Source: Acanthaster planci (lineage: Eukaryota > Echinodermata > Asteroidea > Valvatida > Acanthasteridae). Taken from it: a DNA stretch of 64,000 nt. This document shows positions 1 through 12,057 of this stretch, in pieces. The stretch covers positions 399,299 to 463,298 of the forward strand of contig NW_019091475.1 of assembly GCF_001949145.1 (NCBI RefSeq), written 5' to 3'. The translations under genes and the position numbers were made by a program. Numbering within the stretch: the stretch's first letter is position 1; each line of letters opens with the position of its first letter. The notes under the pieces were generated by a model, which had not been told where the DNA came from, did no database searches, and worked only from the letters and a program-made list of their open reading frames with translations.

Positions 1-249
1 TTTCATGTACGTTGACATGAAAAGGAAAAAAATCAACTTGAAGGGATGAACTTCCACAGGCATGTATTACAATTCCAACCAACTGCACTGCAGGGGACAA
101 ATGTTTTTCATTAAGTACCTTGAATTTACCAACTGAATCTTTGTTCATATCGGTAAGTTTTAACTTTGAACAGCCGTAACTTCTCACATTTTCGATAGAA
201 TTTTTCACAACTCCTCAGGGAGAAGGGGGTATTTGGGTTAAAGACTGAC

Positions 250-411
250 CAATTGGTTCTCCGCGGTACAGATGTTTGACGTCCAGCAACTTGGTGTTTC
301 TCATCTTTGCAACTTGACCGTAGATCATTTCTCGGTCGTTGGGAACACCGTACGTCTTGTCGTCCACCACGGGTGGTTCTTGACTGGACAACCTCTGGGG
401 GGACGGCTCAT
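250..411 (-). CDS. SYK: SYK exon g: interdomain B end and start of kinase domain
   Basis: 162 nt, residues 366-419 plus one base. Carries two tyrosines (DDKTYGVP and REMIYGQV) placed like the activating interdomain tyrosines of SYK, then [14 protein letters not shown], the lead-in to the glycine loop. Acceptor TACCAG, donor GTCAGT. The next exon lies outside the window. Confidence 0.85.
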
Positions 412-1436
412 CTGGTAAGATGGAAAAAGAAGAAACATTAAATATTAAGCGGTCACAAATCAACCAAATGTGGAATAGGAATCGATCCATGGCTGTGTCT
501 GAATTGTCTGCGGAGTAAGTCGCAACCTTCAGACGGAACCTTTCAGTGCAAGAACTGTAAGTCAGAGGCCATTGGCTAGCAGTTGCAGCTACTTCCAACA
601 GATGTGTGCCATTACTCATAGCCATAGCCAGTTGATTCAGACACACCCAAGGAGAGTTAGATGTTTAGCATGCAATTCTAAGTTAATGCCGAGGAAGCTA
701 GACCAAGGAGGTGTCTTTAGTAACTTAGCTGTGGCTTGGAATTTCACGAGTCCATGATTAAGGCTGCAACCGCTTCCAATGGAGTCGTGTGTGATTTAAA
801 GCCACAGTCAAGTAATTTGGAGGTGGCTCAATTTTTAACTGAATGTGCACAAACCGCACCATCGTTTTGTGTGGGATGAATGGTCAAGACTCCCACATTC
901 TTTATAAATGGAGTGAGCTTCTACTTGCAAACAGCGTCTCACGCTCCATCAACATTTTAAAGAAAATTGCTGATCAAAATAACTGACAGAAGTAAACTCA
1001 CAGTATTCGATGTGTGACATGGGCAATAGTCATAAAGCCATCAATTTAGAATAACAAAATGGGAAAAACTATTGAGGTTAAATCAAATGTGAATTAAAAA
1101 AAAATGAAACTATGTTGCTACCATGGTGATCTGGTTCCTCCCACTTCCCATTGACTATCTGTTCTATCATGGGTCTCTGGCGTGGCATGTGGGGTGGATG
1201 CACAGGATGGGAGGGGTGGTATGGGACGTGTGGCTTCAGTGGGGGTGGCATAAATGACGCCAGGGTGGTCTCCTCAGCTGACTGGGTGTTGCCCTGGGGG
1301 GAAAACCAAAACGCACCAATAAACAGCCAGTTAATGCCACATATCGTTGACCGCCTTGCTGATACTAAGAAGCCTGGAAACAAAGTTGACAGAGTGTATA
1401 ACCACTTCACGCCTGAGGCAGGTGGATTGAAACTTG

Positions 1437-1502
<66 letters not shown>

Positions 1503-4500
1503 GTGCACCTTGAACTTAAATCTTAGCCACTGTGCACAATCTGTTGTGATAACAAATATCATTCTGTGGGCACACCCCAGAGTGTGGAGAGAATAGAGGT
1601 ACAAAAGCACAAGTACAAACAGGTACCAATAATGTTGACATGACTCTTGCGAAGCCGTATTTTAGGCATTTGGCTATGCAACAAAAGTTTCATTTTCCAA
1701 AAGTAGAATTTTTCTCCCCCACCCCCAATACCATCTGCAAGTGGTGAAATAATCAGATTCCGAGGGCCCTTGGCGAGGCCTAGGTCTGTCTTACCCGTCT
1801 AGGCTGGGGTGGGGCTGGCGGAGACCGGGCCGGCATTGACTCCTCATCATTCGACTGCACTCGCCTGTAGTTTTGAGATGCGGAGGCTGCAGGACCAGCT
1901 AAGAGAGACAAACAAAAGAACATGTATTCCACTTCTGGGTGTCCAGTTTCTCATCTCCTCTAGTAAGCTCTATGCTCAGCTCACAACACCAAATGTTGAC
2001 AGGCTTGGGAGAAATGGACCAAGCAGCGTAGTTTATGACGTCATGTAACTAACCACACAAGATGATTTAACTCTATGCGATAAACCACATCCTACAGACA
2101 ATATATTGGGTAGCGGTGTCGAACGAGGTGACAGCAACATGTTACAGCAGAAAGTTCAGGGTACAACATCGTATGACTCACCGGAATGCCTTCTCTTCTG
2201 TGGGTCAATGCAGGGTACCATCAGGCAACACAACAAACCATCTTTCTTCAGTGTGTAGTGGTCGACCATCTACGACAAAAACCAACCCGGAAAACCACAT
2301 CATTAAACAACTGTTTTTTAAATTTTTTTCCCAATGCCGATGGAACATACCACGGGCTTACTGAAAAAGCACACATCAGATATAGAACAGACTGAATATG
2401 GTTACACTGAAAACCCGCGGCCACTAAGCCTGTGACCACACATATAATTCGGGTGTCCCCCGGGTGAACAGGGGACCGGCGTGCACAGATTTTTAGGTGC
2501 CCTCCTGAGCTACAAAATTACTTTGGTTGGTCTGCGTGACTTGTGAAAAACAAGTTTATAATTTGCTTAGGATGATCCAATTATGCCCTGAAAGATTCTG
2601 AAGACACTTCAAAGTTGAGTCAGAAATATTTTCAAGATATGCTTCTGGTGACAACTGTGTCTTACAGTGTGCGTCTTCCAAAAAGAAAAATTCACTACTC
2701 CGATTAAAATTTTATGCCTGAGAAAATTTTACCACTAAGGAATCTGTCACAGCTTAATCAAAAGCAAATTACGCAAAAAATGAACTGGTAAAATTACCAA
2801 ACCATCTCAAAATAAACCAAAATCTCACAAATGCAACCCCAAAAAGGACAACTGAAGAATGGAAACAACCAAACCTACCAGAACCAATGTGACCCAGTTT
2901 CTGCCTGAATTTTTACCTGTAAAAGGCTGTCAAATTTTGGCCCATCTTTGATGGAGAGCTGGCCTGTGCAATCCTTGTCGATTTTGTAGTGGTAGACCGA
3001 GTTGTTGTAGCACAGCGTTAGGGCAAAGCTGCCCGGCTCATTTCTCTCTCTGGCCCTATGAGGAAAAGGGAAAAAAAATCAGACAGGAAATAAAGGACTC
3101 CGCCTCTAGTTGTATGAGTATGCTCAATGCAAAATACCATTCACTTTAAACATTTGGCCGAGACCGGGTTACACTGACAAAAAATGGCATGCAGTGATCA
3201 CACCATTTCGTTGGTACTTAAGGAATCAAACACCTTCTCAATAACCGTTTCTGTGGCTTTTCTGCTTGTTGGTTGGTTTCCTCGCTTGTTTCTTTCAATT
3301 TTGTACCAAAAAACTGCACTGTGGTCAACATAACTGCAACAACGTATTGCTACGTGGAAGGGAAAAAAGGGTTTGTCATTCGTCCGAGCCAATAAGCCAC
3401 TTGCGAGTTGAATTTGAATAAAATCTGGTACACCGTGTTATCCGATTGCACAGAAACGTAAAATTTGAATTCCCCAGACTAAAGACACTGTTGCTATACC
3501 TCGTGATTCGGGGCAAGCTTTTGCATAGCGACCACAATCTCTGGAATGGACTGGTTCCTTTGCACCGTTCTTATCCGTTGAGAAAAGCGTATTGTTGCAA
3601 GGTGTCTCTTATGTAACTAAGCAACCTGTCTAAAGGATGCTTATATTGCACCAACTTTACAAATCTTCCTTTATCACATGAATCTTCAACACTGGTGGAT
3701 GAATCTTTTAACTTCCGCACAAAGCACTGCATTAATGCACATACATGTACATGTACAGGCTCAGGTAGCACAATGGGCTATAAACAGTTCCACCAATTTT
3801 GCTGGAAATGGACCCCCAGTTTTTAACATTGTCTGGGAAAGGACAGGTAAATATCTTCACCCTAGATGAAACCTTGCTACGTAATAACAGGTAAAAGGCC
3901 CCATGAATGTTTGAATTTAGATAGCAGATGGCTGTGAGCGCATACACCTAAACACGTGAGAGCAAGCCACTTTTTTGGAGCCAACCAGGCGGAGAAAATA
4001 AAATAAACAGAAACCTGCAGGTATAGGATGATACATACAAGAATACTGCACTGCGATTGGCACTACATTTTTAGGTTTTTCATTAATTTTTTTGAATAAA
4101 ACATACAGGTTTTGTGTGATTTTCCAGGTTGGGTTGGGTACTCAGAAACACAAGTATATTTTTGTCTAGCCTTGTCAATAAGGAGTATGTGAAGAAGTCA
4201 TTTTTATGCAGACCAGCATATACATACAGGAAGAGACTTCCAGCAAGGGAACGTGGGTAAACTGATGTAATGTAGGGAGTGCGTGACCCTTCAAGCTCTC
4301 TTGCGGTCAACACTCGGAATAAACAGGGAAATGGTTATTTCCTGGAAACAAGCCACAGTGAGCAGTCCAGTTTAGGAAGCATTACTCCATCGCATACTCC
4401 AAGGATCTTATCAATTACACCGATCTCATGCACGTATACTAATGTACATGTACATACATGTACATGTATTAATCATGCATTCTAATTTTTTGTATATTTC

Positions 4501-7500
4501 GCAACATTCCACAAAGCTGACATGCTTTTCTTAATGCTTCATCGGCATTATGAGCTGAAGTAATTAAAACAATGTGATTATGGCATAATGATCAATAACT
4601 ATTCACACACATGTACATGTAAACACCTCAGACAGTTTCCCTATTCAACAATGCACAACACAACCCTCTATTAATTAACATTTAATAATGCTGGCTGCAC
4701 TTTGATAATGAACGCTGTGCAAAAATGTGCTGGCACCTGGATACGAGACTCCTATTGGTCAAGAGTCTGTGTGCACCGTGGTATGCAGAACTCCTGACGC
4801 GCATGTTAAGTCCACATTTGGAGATCTTTCTGGACAACTTGCACAAGGAATATATCATAAAATGGACAGGGGAGTTCAGGAAAATGAAAGTAAAATTCTT
4901 GAACAAAACTCTTGAACTCTTGGAATGTTGACTTCTTTTGACTCTGACTTAAACGGTATTTATGAACGGGAATAAATATGCGCTTGGCCAGTCTTAACGC
5001 CTGCAGCTCGGGCACTGAGGTCATGTCCATTCTCCTGAGCCAGTCTAAAATGCACTTTTAAGACTGGCCAAGCACATATTTATCCTCCTAGTCATTCTTG
5101 TGATATTTAGTATCGTTTGACCACTAACCATATGCTCCTATCGCAAGCTAGCTTTGACTTCTGTATCAGTGTTGTAGTCGAGACCATCACAAGACCAGAC
5201 ACAAGACCAGACACAAGACCAGACACAAGACCAGTCACAAGGCCAGTCACAAGACCGTCACAAGACCAGACACAAGACCAGACACAAGACCAGTCACAAG
5301 ACCAGTCACAGGTAACAATGTGAAAAATGACAAAGGAATGCTTTCATTGCAGTTCAGTTGATAGCTTGTGACTTGAATTCATACTGGGTCTTGTGCTGGT
5401 CTTGTAAAGGTCTTAAGTGGTCTTGTAAAGGTCTTAAGTGGTCTTGTAAAGGTCTTAAGTGGTCTTGTAAAGGTCTTAAGTGGTCTTGTAAAGGTCTTAA
5501 GTGGTCTTGTAAAGGTCTTAAGTGGTCTCAACTACAACACTGTTCTGTGTACATGTACATGTCGTTATTTCATATTGATAAATATATCAAAAATGTAAAA
5601 AAAATACAATTTAGGTCAAGTTCACCTGACACAAGACTCAGATGACGCAGTCAGGACCAGGATCTACATAAGTGGATGAGGTCTTCACATACGTAAACCT
5701 GTGCTGTGATTATAGGTTTCCTGAACAGATCAGATTACAGGAGTGTTCCTACCGAGCACAGATACCGTCGACCCTGCATACAAGGTCACTAGGCCTTGCT
5801 ATTCTCCGGCTGTTGAGGCGTATCAGAACTGATTGGCTACAGCCGCTAGTTATCACACTTGACTATGGGAAATGCCTGTAGGCTGCTAGGCGGTGGTTTC
5901 CACGAGAGCGTGGCTGTGATATTCGACCACAGCCAAGTAAGCCTATATCCATGTTACTTGACCACAGCTGGAACAGGACAGATGTCTGGGGGAAATTCAT
6001 GAAGCCACTGGTTGGTGACTTCAACGGACCTTTATCATGATGCCGCCATGTTTGTCTTGTTCCTGTAGACCCACTGGCAATAATACATGTACAACCTCAC
6101 ATACTGATGAAAGGGAACAGACTACTTTTCCTTCCAGCCTCAGTTTACACTGCTTTGAATGGCAAAAAAAAGCAAGAAGGCTGCATAATGATAGAGGTCT
6201 ATAGGCACGCATGCTATGGCATTTCTGGGCCTACAGTGTAGCTGCATTATTTAGACAGGCCTACTCCAGATGCTGTTCTGTATCAGAGATGACTGGGGCA
6301 GTAGCTAAAACATTTACTCACAGGAATTTGCCTTCTTGGAGGCCTGATGTGATGATCCGCTGCTCGGCCTCAGCACGGGTCAGCTGACCATGAAACCATG
6401 GCCGTTCCTGGTGGAGAATGCTCTTGACTAGTCTGTCAAACTGAGATCTGTTGGAGGCTATGGCTTTCTGGATGGTATCTTTCTATAATGCAGAAAAAAA
6501 ATCCATGGTCATTCTGTGGGGCTGGGGCTGATATACATAGATGTACAGGTATATTCCCCGAGGTTTCTGCATAATATTAGTGTTGACCAGTCCCTGGTAA
6601 AGCCCAGCAGACTACATGTACATGTATTTGCACAAGCGTCCACCTCAATGGTGGCAAACAGATCTGGTACATGAACTTTGTTTGGGCTTGCTCCTGGCAC
6701 CAACACGTGGATTACGACTGTGCACATTCAGTTGAAAATGTACACAAATCTTACAAGCTCTACCCAATGTGGAATTTATGTGAACAGAATATCAAGCTAC
6801 CGGTATACCCGTTACCACTGTTTTTATGACTTCATGCACGAGAGCTACATGTATGTGTGCACATTTCTTGAGTACAAAGAATTCTTTCAGTTTTCACAAT
6901 CTGACACACATGTATTTGTACCGGTGCATGTACATAAGGCAAAAGCACAGTATGGAGAAACCCTTTAGTCTAGAAGGTACACGTATGACGTGAATGCATG
7001 ATGTGGGCTTGTAGATATGCAAAACCAGTTGACTGGTACATTAAGCCTTTGGTGAGGTAAATTTGAATTCATGTGAACATGTTCAATTTGAATTCTCCAT
7101 ACTGTTGCTATACCTCGTGATTCGGGGCAGGCTTTGGCTTAGCTACTTAAGAGATGCCTTACACCTAGACACTGTTTTCAGTGGATAGGACAGGCACAAA
7201 GGACCAGTCCATTCCAGAGATGGTGGTCCAAATGCAAAAGCTTGCCCCAAATTACAAAGTGCACGTGTATGTTTGTAGCAACAGTGTCTTGAGTCTAGGG
7301 CATTCAATTTGTAGATGTTTATATGCAATCAGATATAACTCAGCGTACCAGATTCAACTCAAATCTAACTTGCAAAAGGCTTATTCATTTAGAACAGATT
7401 TCACTTCATGTAGCATAACGGTACATGTGTACAGCGCCTACATGAGTTTGTATGTACATGAGTTTGTGGAAATCAAAAGAATATCATATTGTACGGTACA

Positions 7501-10500
7501 TGTACGTATTGTCAGTGATGGCACGTTAAACACCATTCTGATCTGATCTTAATTTCTGTTCCAGTGAACAGATGTTACAAGCTGCTGCAAGGTACATGTA
7601 CATGTGCATTGTACATGTTTAAACGATGTGTAAACATTTCCAGCTTTGATAAACCAATAACTACTGGCTGGCTGTTATGTGTTCCACCTTTGGACAGCCT
7701 GGTTTGGTTGGCTCAGATCAGGGTAAACTGTACTGTGTACAGTAAACTCATATGCACAGTGTGATTGCAATGCATGTGTATACGCGTATATGTACCACAA
7801 TCTGGCAAGTCCAAGCAAAAGTTGAAAATGTGCCATTCTGTAACCGAGTTTACAATTACATGTACATGTACTTTGTTAGCGAGAAAATGTCTTTTCCAGA
7901 CTTGTGGTGAAGTTAATAGGTAGTGGCAGTTCCTTTGATTTCCACTTTCACTTTCTGAAGCACTTCATAGTGAATTATGATTAATAATACTGAAGTCAAT
8001 AACAGAATCATTTCTGTATTTCCATTTTGGAGTAAAAGTGTCCACTTGTCAAAACAAATGTAATAACAAGCAGAGTTCTGTACTTGTTCCCTGACATGTA
8101 AAATATCCCATCTGCCAGAGGGAAACAGTGAACCCTTTGTATGGTCGTGTTTTTCATACACATAACAAGCACACTTGTACATGCACACCACATCTGAAAC
8201 AGAATCTTCTGGTCATGGCGCTTTCCCAAAGAATCACATGTTAAGTTACACTTTTAGTTTCAATCGGGAGAATATCATCTTTTTTCAGTCATCAAAATGC
8301 ACCGCCAGAATAAATATTGTTCACATGCGTTGGGTTCCAAGTCAACTGGTTATTGACCCTGTTTTCTTGAGACTTGATGCACAGTGCTCCAGCGATGAAG
8401 TTTTATCAGATTTGAGAATGTGCGAACTACATGTACTGAGAGGATACACATGCATTTTCGATCATCAAATATATCCTGCAAAGTAACAGTACATGTACAC
8501 ATGTCTCCCTGCTACTTAAAAGCAAACATGAATAATTGCATCAGTCATTGAACTTTGGACTTTAGAATTAAAAAGCCTACAGATGCACAGGTACAGACAC
8601 AGATGCACAGGTACAATGCAAAAAATTAATGGACCTATTCCAAAAATCCTTCCCTAAATTATAACTGTCACTCAAGTGTGACTTACTGACTCAATTATTT
8701 TCAAAACAGCATCTTGGAATAAGAGAACACTAGTTCCCCTACAGGTATCCTTACTCGCGCAAGCGCAAACTGTATTCAAGTTGACACTCATGTGACGGTT
8801 CTCACTTACTCGGGCCTGGACCAACTGAGTAACCGACCCACTGAGTCAGTTATTTGGGGAAGTGCCGTACGTGTATCCCATGGTGCAATGCAAAAACATG
8901 GTAGCGTAGTCAAATAATGCCATGGAAAGTGGTTAACCCTTGTACATGCAGAGGAAAACTGGCCCGAGTCAACTACATGTACATGTAAGTTTCGTGGGAT
9001 ACAGGCCACTGTAGGCCTACTATATGTGAATGTGGATGTCCTTTGTACTGAACAGTCCAAATTTGTGTTGCAAACTTAATCTCTGCATGGCGTCTTGACC
9101 CAGCCGGGGCACCTAGAATAACCTGAGATAATTTGTTTATTGCCTAGAACTGCGCATGCCCATCTACACCTGAGACAAAACCACTGGCAAGCGCGATGAG
9201 AGGGAAGTACATGTACATATAAATCAAACGCGATGTGTTTGCCTTGGGTTTTCAACTTAATAATCCACATCATACTGTACATTTTCCTGTAACGGTACAT
9301 CAAATCTTCTTCACCACTTATACATGTACATGTCAGATTACACCAAAAATGTACATGTACATGTATGTATTTGGAGCCTTTATAGTTCACGGTCCCGGGG
9401 TAAATTTGCATCTCAGGCAAATTTTTTGTCCTAATTTATGAACTACGGTACACATACATGTACATGTATGTAAGTGTACATGTACATGTAGTTCATGTGT
9501 GTCTATAAGTTTCTGTTGAACACAGATTCCTGCAATGTACCAGTACAGAGTATAAAGTTGACAGCTGCTTTCGTAACGTGAAAGTATACAGTCAAGTGCA
9601 TGTATTTCACCATTTTCCCTTGACTTGTTGTGAAATTCAAGTACATGTACCAATACTTGAAGGCAAAATTATCACCCTCAGTTTTTCTTGTTACATGATG
9701 TGCACCAGAGTGAACCAGATGATGATCTAATGTATACATACATGTATAAAAAACAGTGTGAAAACTGCAGGTAATGTACAAACTGTACATGTAACAAAAG
9801 TGTATAGCAGAATATGGGTAATTCCAGAAATTAGGGGTCCATTTTTTGTGTGCGTCCCTGTCACATCTGACATTATGATTTTGTAATTTCACAACCCAGT
9901 TTCTAAATTCCAAGAGTCATGAATTAATGCACATTACCATACTTGGTACCTGCCAAACAAATAGTTAGTTTGAAATCAATTCCGGTGATATTTCCATGTC
10001 AAATAACAACGGTCAGTTGTAACAGGCACACAAAAATGTTACACTTTTGGACCCCGATTTCTGGAATATGTCTCGAGTATTACCACTTGGCCATTGTGAC
10101 CTACATGTACAGTACATGTAGAAGTATCCCTCCTGCTACAGCAATTTTTGTCCAACTTCAACTTTAAATACATGTACCTCAATTTGGCAATGCCAAATTT
10201 TAAATCCCATTGGTACTATCGTTATTATTATTATATTGGTTTATTTCCATCCATTTTCGCAGTTAAAACTGAATTGCAATGGATTGGACAAATGTATTTT
10301 AGAACTTCTACGTGCAGTTTATTTCTGTAGTCAGGTGTTTTTTGCACAGCCAATCAAATTTTGAAATTTGAAATTTGTTGTTAGTGTTTTGCTCCATATG
10401 CTGCAACATTTAAGAAAAGCACGGGTCCCCTAACATGGAAACACCCATACAAGCCGTTGCAGGCTGCTAGAACAAGCCTTGTGATTGGCCAGATTGTGTG

Positions 10501-12057
10501 AGATTTGCGACAAACATGTAACAGGTCAATCAAATATGGTAATATCAAAGATTTGATATACCGCTGCAGATTTGGTAAGGGTTTAAGAGACAAAACGTAC
10601 GAATAAAAGGGTAAGCTTTATCTGTGCATTAGTCGTGTTTCCGATTAAAAATGAACAAGGCACACTGAAAGTGAAACTAGTTAGACTAGGTCAAACAAAA
10701 AATTATTTCCCAGCCACATGCCACATGAATGGCACCAGGTGCATGTATGTACATGTACTGACACTTGTACCCATCGTTGGAGAGTTCATCAACTCAGTAT
10801 CATCCAGCCAGACAGTCATCGAGCTTGGTTTGAGTCATGTCTTCAAACATGACTCACAGCGGTTCCCTCGGCAAGGAACTGTCAAGTTGTCAACATGTCG
10901 TGTGAAAAAAAAGCAAAACAACCTAACTGGTCCGAGAGGACTTTATAATGCACCAGTCTGCAGGCCAAAGGGATGGCCCTGCAGTATGGCTTCTAATTCT
11001 TATTGCTGGATCACTTACCAGCACAATGCAGCGGTCAATGGTATAGTGTACACTAAGATCATGCAGTGACTAGTGACAACATTCGGACCTGGTTGGATCA
11101 CTCTATGTCACAACGTAGCGGTCAATCATTGCACAATCATACCAAGCACACAGAGGATGCAGTGCCATGTGACAACATTTGGACCTGGTGTTTTGTTTAA
11201 GCTAACACCCATACTTTTGCATGTGTACATGTATGTGTGATCAAATACCATTTTACTGCTCAAAACCGTCAGGCATGTTCACTCCTAGGAATAAAGAGTT
11301 CTTCCCTCAATATTTTGGCAACAGTTGCGTGACAAAGGCCCGCAGGGCATCACGACTAGAGTTGTTTTGGTTGCAACTCATCTATTATATGCATACTACA
11401 GATTCAACTTCTGCAAGACACCTACCATACCTGTACATGTAAGCCCTTTGATGAAGGCTCTCTACACAAAACTGTTATAATACAGCACCCAATCAGTAAC
11501 ATTGTCAGTGCAAGTGAGGTCATGTATTGTTTTCAGAATTCAGAGTGAAAGCCCTGAATTTTAGAGGATTCAGGAAAGAACTGTTGAAGGAACTAAGGTG
11601 CAAGACAACTTACAGATAGGCCCTGGTTCTGGGCCACCAGGGCAATCTCGTTCTCCATTTCTTCGTGGGAGAGGTCCCCATAGGCCCGGGGTTTCTGACC
11701 CTCAGGAAGGCAGCAGGGCCGCTGCAGCAGGCACAGCAGGCCGTCCAGCTTCCTCTCGTGGTGCTGCACCAGCTCCACGGGGCCCGGGAAGCGGTTGCCG
11801 TCCTTGATGGCCACCCCACCGTCGTGCTGGCGCTCAATGGCGTAGTGGTAGATATTGCCGTCGAAGCAGAGTGAGATGGCATAGTGGCCCTCCTTGCCCA
11901 GGCTGTCCCGCAGCAGGAAGTCACCCTGCACCCCACCCTGGCAGCGCAGCCGTGCCTCCGCCTCCTCCCGCGTGATCCGGCCGTGGTAGTAGCGCACCGT
12001 GATGGGGTCCTGGGGAGGGGTGTTCTCCGCATACCGCTTGCTCATTCCATTCATCAT
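250..12057 (-). CDS. SYK: SYK/ZAP-70-family tyrosine kinase, 5' part (7 exons, kinase domain cut off by window edge)
   Basis: Non-receptor tyrosine kinase that binds doubly phosphorylated ITAM tails of immune-type receptors and relays the signal in the cytoplasm. Seven minus-strand exons join in consistent phase: 11614-12057, 6322-6482, 2917-3055, 2182-2269, 1795-1886, 1122-1293, 250-411 (419 complete codons plus one base). Residues about 24-113 form the first SH2 (FLLR arginine R50), about 114-176 the inter-SH2 linker, about 177-269 the second SH2 (WFHG start, arginine R204), and about 278-400 a proline-rich interdomain B. The kinase domain begins around residue 408 and is split by an intron just where the glycine loop would start; the catalytic part lies left of base 1. 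The linker is collinear with vertebrate SYK, with no ankyrin repeats between the SH2 domains, so this is the SYK/ZAP-70 branch and not the Shark branch. The start Met at 12057 is tentative, because a non-coding first exon could lie further right. Confidence 0.9.
412..1121. other. SYK intron with two copies of a short palindromic repeat
   Basis: Non-coding. Holds two members (about 567-636 and 728-810) of a dispersed roughly 90-bp family with inverted ends (CTGTGGCTT ... AAGCCACAG) and a shared core CTGCAACCGCTTCCAATGG. Other copies lie at 34513-34608 and 39592-39683. Confidence 0.5.
1122..1293 (-). CDS. SYK: SYK exon f: proline/histidine-rich interdomain B
   Basis: 172 nt, residues 309-365 plus one base. 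Low-complexity [20 protein letters not shown] followed by [18 protein letters not shown]. Acceptor CCCCAG, donor GTAGCA. The region evolves fast in this family, so the assignment rests on phase and order. Confidence 0.82.
1437..1501. repeat. (TTGA)n microsatellite
   Basis: About 16 uninterrupted GATT/TTGA tetramers inside a SYK intron. The SINQ-repeat reading frame over it is an artefact. Confidence 0.97.
1795..1886 (-). CDS. SYK: SYK exon e: interdomain B, first part
   Basis: 92 nt, residues 278-308: Ser/Arg/Pro-rich text containing QNYRRVQ and ending [11 protein letters not shown]. Acceptor CTGCAG, donor GTAAGA. The proline tract is a plausible SH3-binding site (inference). Confidence 0.85.
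2182..2269 (-). CDS. SYK: SYK exon d: end of second SH2
   Basis: 88 nt, residues 249-277 plus one base. [16 protein letters not shown] is the conserved terminal helix and DGLL motif of an SH2. Acceptor TCGTAG, donor GTGAGT. Its phase fits exons c and e exactly. Confidence 0.92.
2917..3055 (-). CDS. SYK: SYK exon c: middle of second SH2
   Basis: 139 nt, residues 203-248. Begins with ARERNE (R204 is the phosphotyrosine-binding arginine after GKFL) and continues through [18 protein letters not shown] and the FDSLLQ end. Donor GTAAAA; phase 0 out. Confidence 0.93.
3461..3608. repeat. Dispersed repeat, copy 1 (partner at 7083-7258)
   Basis: CTGTTGCTATACCTCGTGAT followed by TCGGGGCAAGCTTTTGCAT and AATGGACTGGTTCCTTTG. 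The same string occurs near 7101, and again reverse-complemented at 7145-7258. Confidence 0.65.
5159..5550. mobile_element. hAT-like MITE with tandem-array arms, copy A
   Basis: Element 5167-5542 has terminal inverted repeats CAGTGTTGTAGTCGAGACC / GGTCTCAACTACAACACTG. It is flanked by near-identical 8-bp duplications TTCTGTAT (5159-5166) and TTCTGTGT (5543-5550). The left arm is an array of ACAAGACCAGAC units (about 5190-5310). The right arm is six copies of a 21-bp unit (TGGTCTTGTAAAGGTCTTAAG). The central core matches, reverse-complemented, the core of copy B. CAG-type ends with 8-bp duplications are hallmarks of hAT elements. There is no transposase, so it is non-autonomous. Confidence 0.85.
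6322..6482 (-). CDS. SYK: SYK exon b: inter-SH2 linker and start of second SH2
   Basis: 161 nt, residues 149-202 (phase 0 in, 2 out). Acceptor ...TTATAG, donor GTGAGT. Contains the helical linker and the [16 protein letters not shown] entry of the second SH2, ending in GKFL just before the conserved arginine. Confidence 0.93.
6483..11613. other. Large SYK intron (5.1 kb)
   Basis: No exon recognised on either strand. The stretch is AT-rich and unusually full of TACATGTACATGTA palindromes, which create many short spurious reading frames. It also contains the inverted repeat at 7083-7258. Confidence 0.6.
7083..7258. repeat. Foldback copy of the 3461-3608 repeat
   Basis: The left part (7101-7142) matches copy 1 directly. 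The right part (7145-7258), read in reverse complement, matches copy 1 nearly end to end (GGGGCAAGCTTTTGCAT, ATCTCTGGAATGGACTGG). The two halves form an inverted repeat. Confidence 0.65.
11614..12057 (-). CDS. SYK: SYK exon a: N-terminus and complete first SH2 domain
   Basis: Encodes residues 1-148 and ends at TCT before the donor GTAAGT (phase 0). The whole first SH2 lies in one exon: YYHG entry, GDFLLRDS with the phosphotyrosine-binding arginine, the HYAIE strand and the DGLLCLL end. It is strikingly GC-rich compared with its introns. Met-Met at 12057/12054 follows a GCC context, but a 10-base T run lies directly upstream on the coding strand, so a spliced start slightly inside this exon is possible. 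Confidence 0.88.

Larger units (their letters stand above)
3056..6321. other. Large SYK intron (3.3 kb)
   Basis: No exon seen. Contains a dispersed repeat copy at 3461-3608 (inverted relative at 7083-7258), scattered TACATGTA palindromes, and the hAT-like element at 5167-5542. Confidence 0.6.

Noticed and set aside
215-646. 143-codon minus-strand frame as an independent gene
   Set aside because: Only 250-411 is coding (SYK exon g); the remainder is intron read-through.
5190-5525. CRISPR-like regularly spaced repeats
   Set aside because: The units are contiguous with no unique spacers, the sequence is eukaryotic, and inverted ends identify a MITE.
10635-11069. 144-codon plus-strand frame in the SYK intron
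   Set aside because: Low-complexity flanks and no family resemblance; treated as chance.
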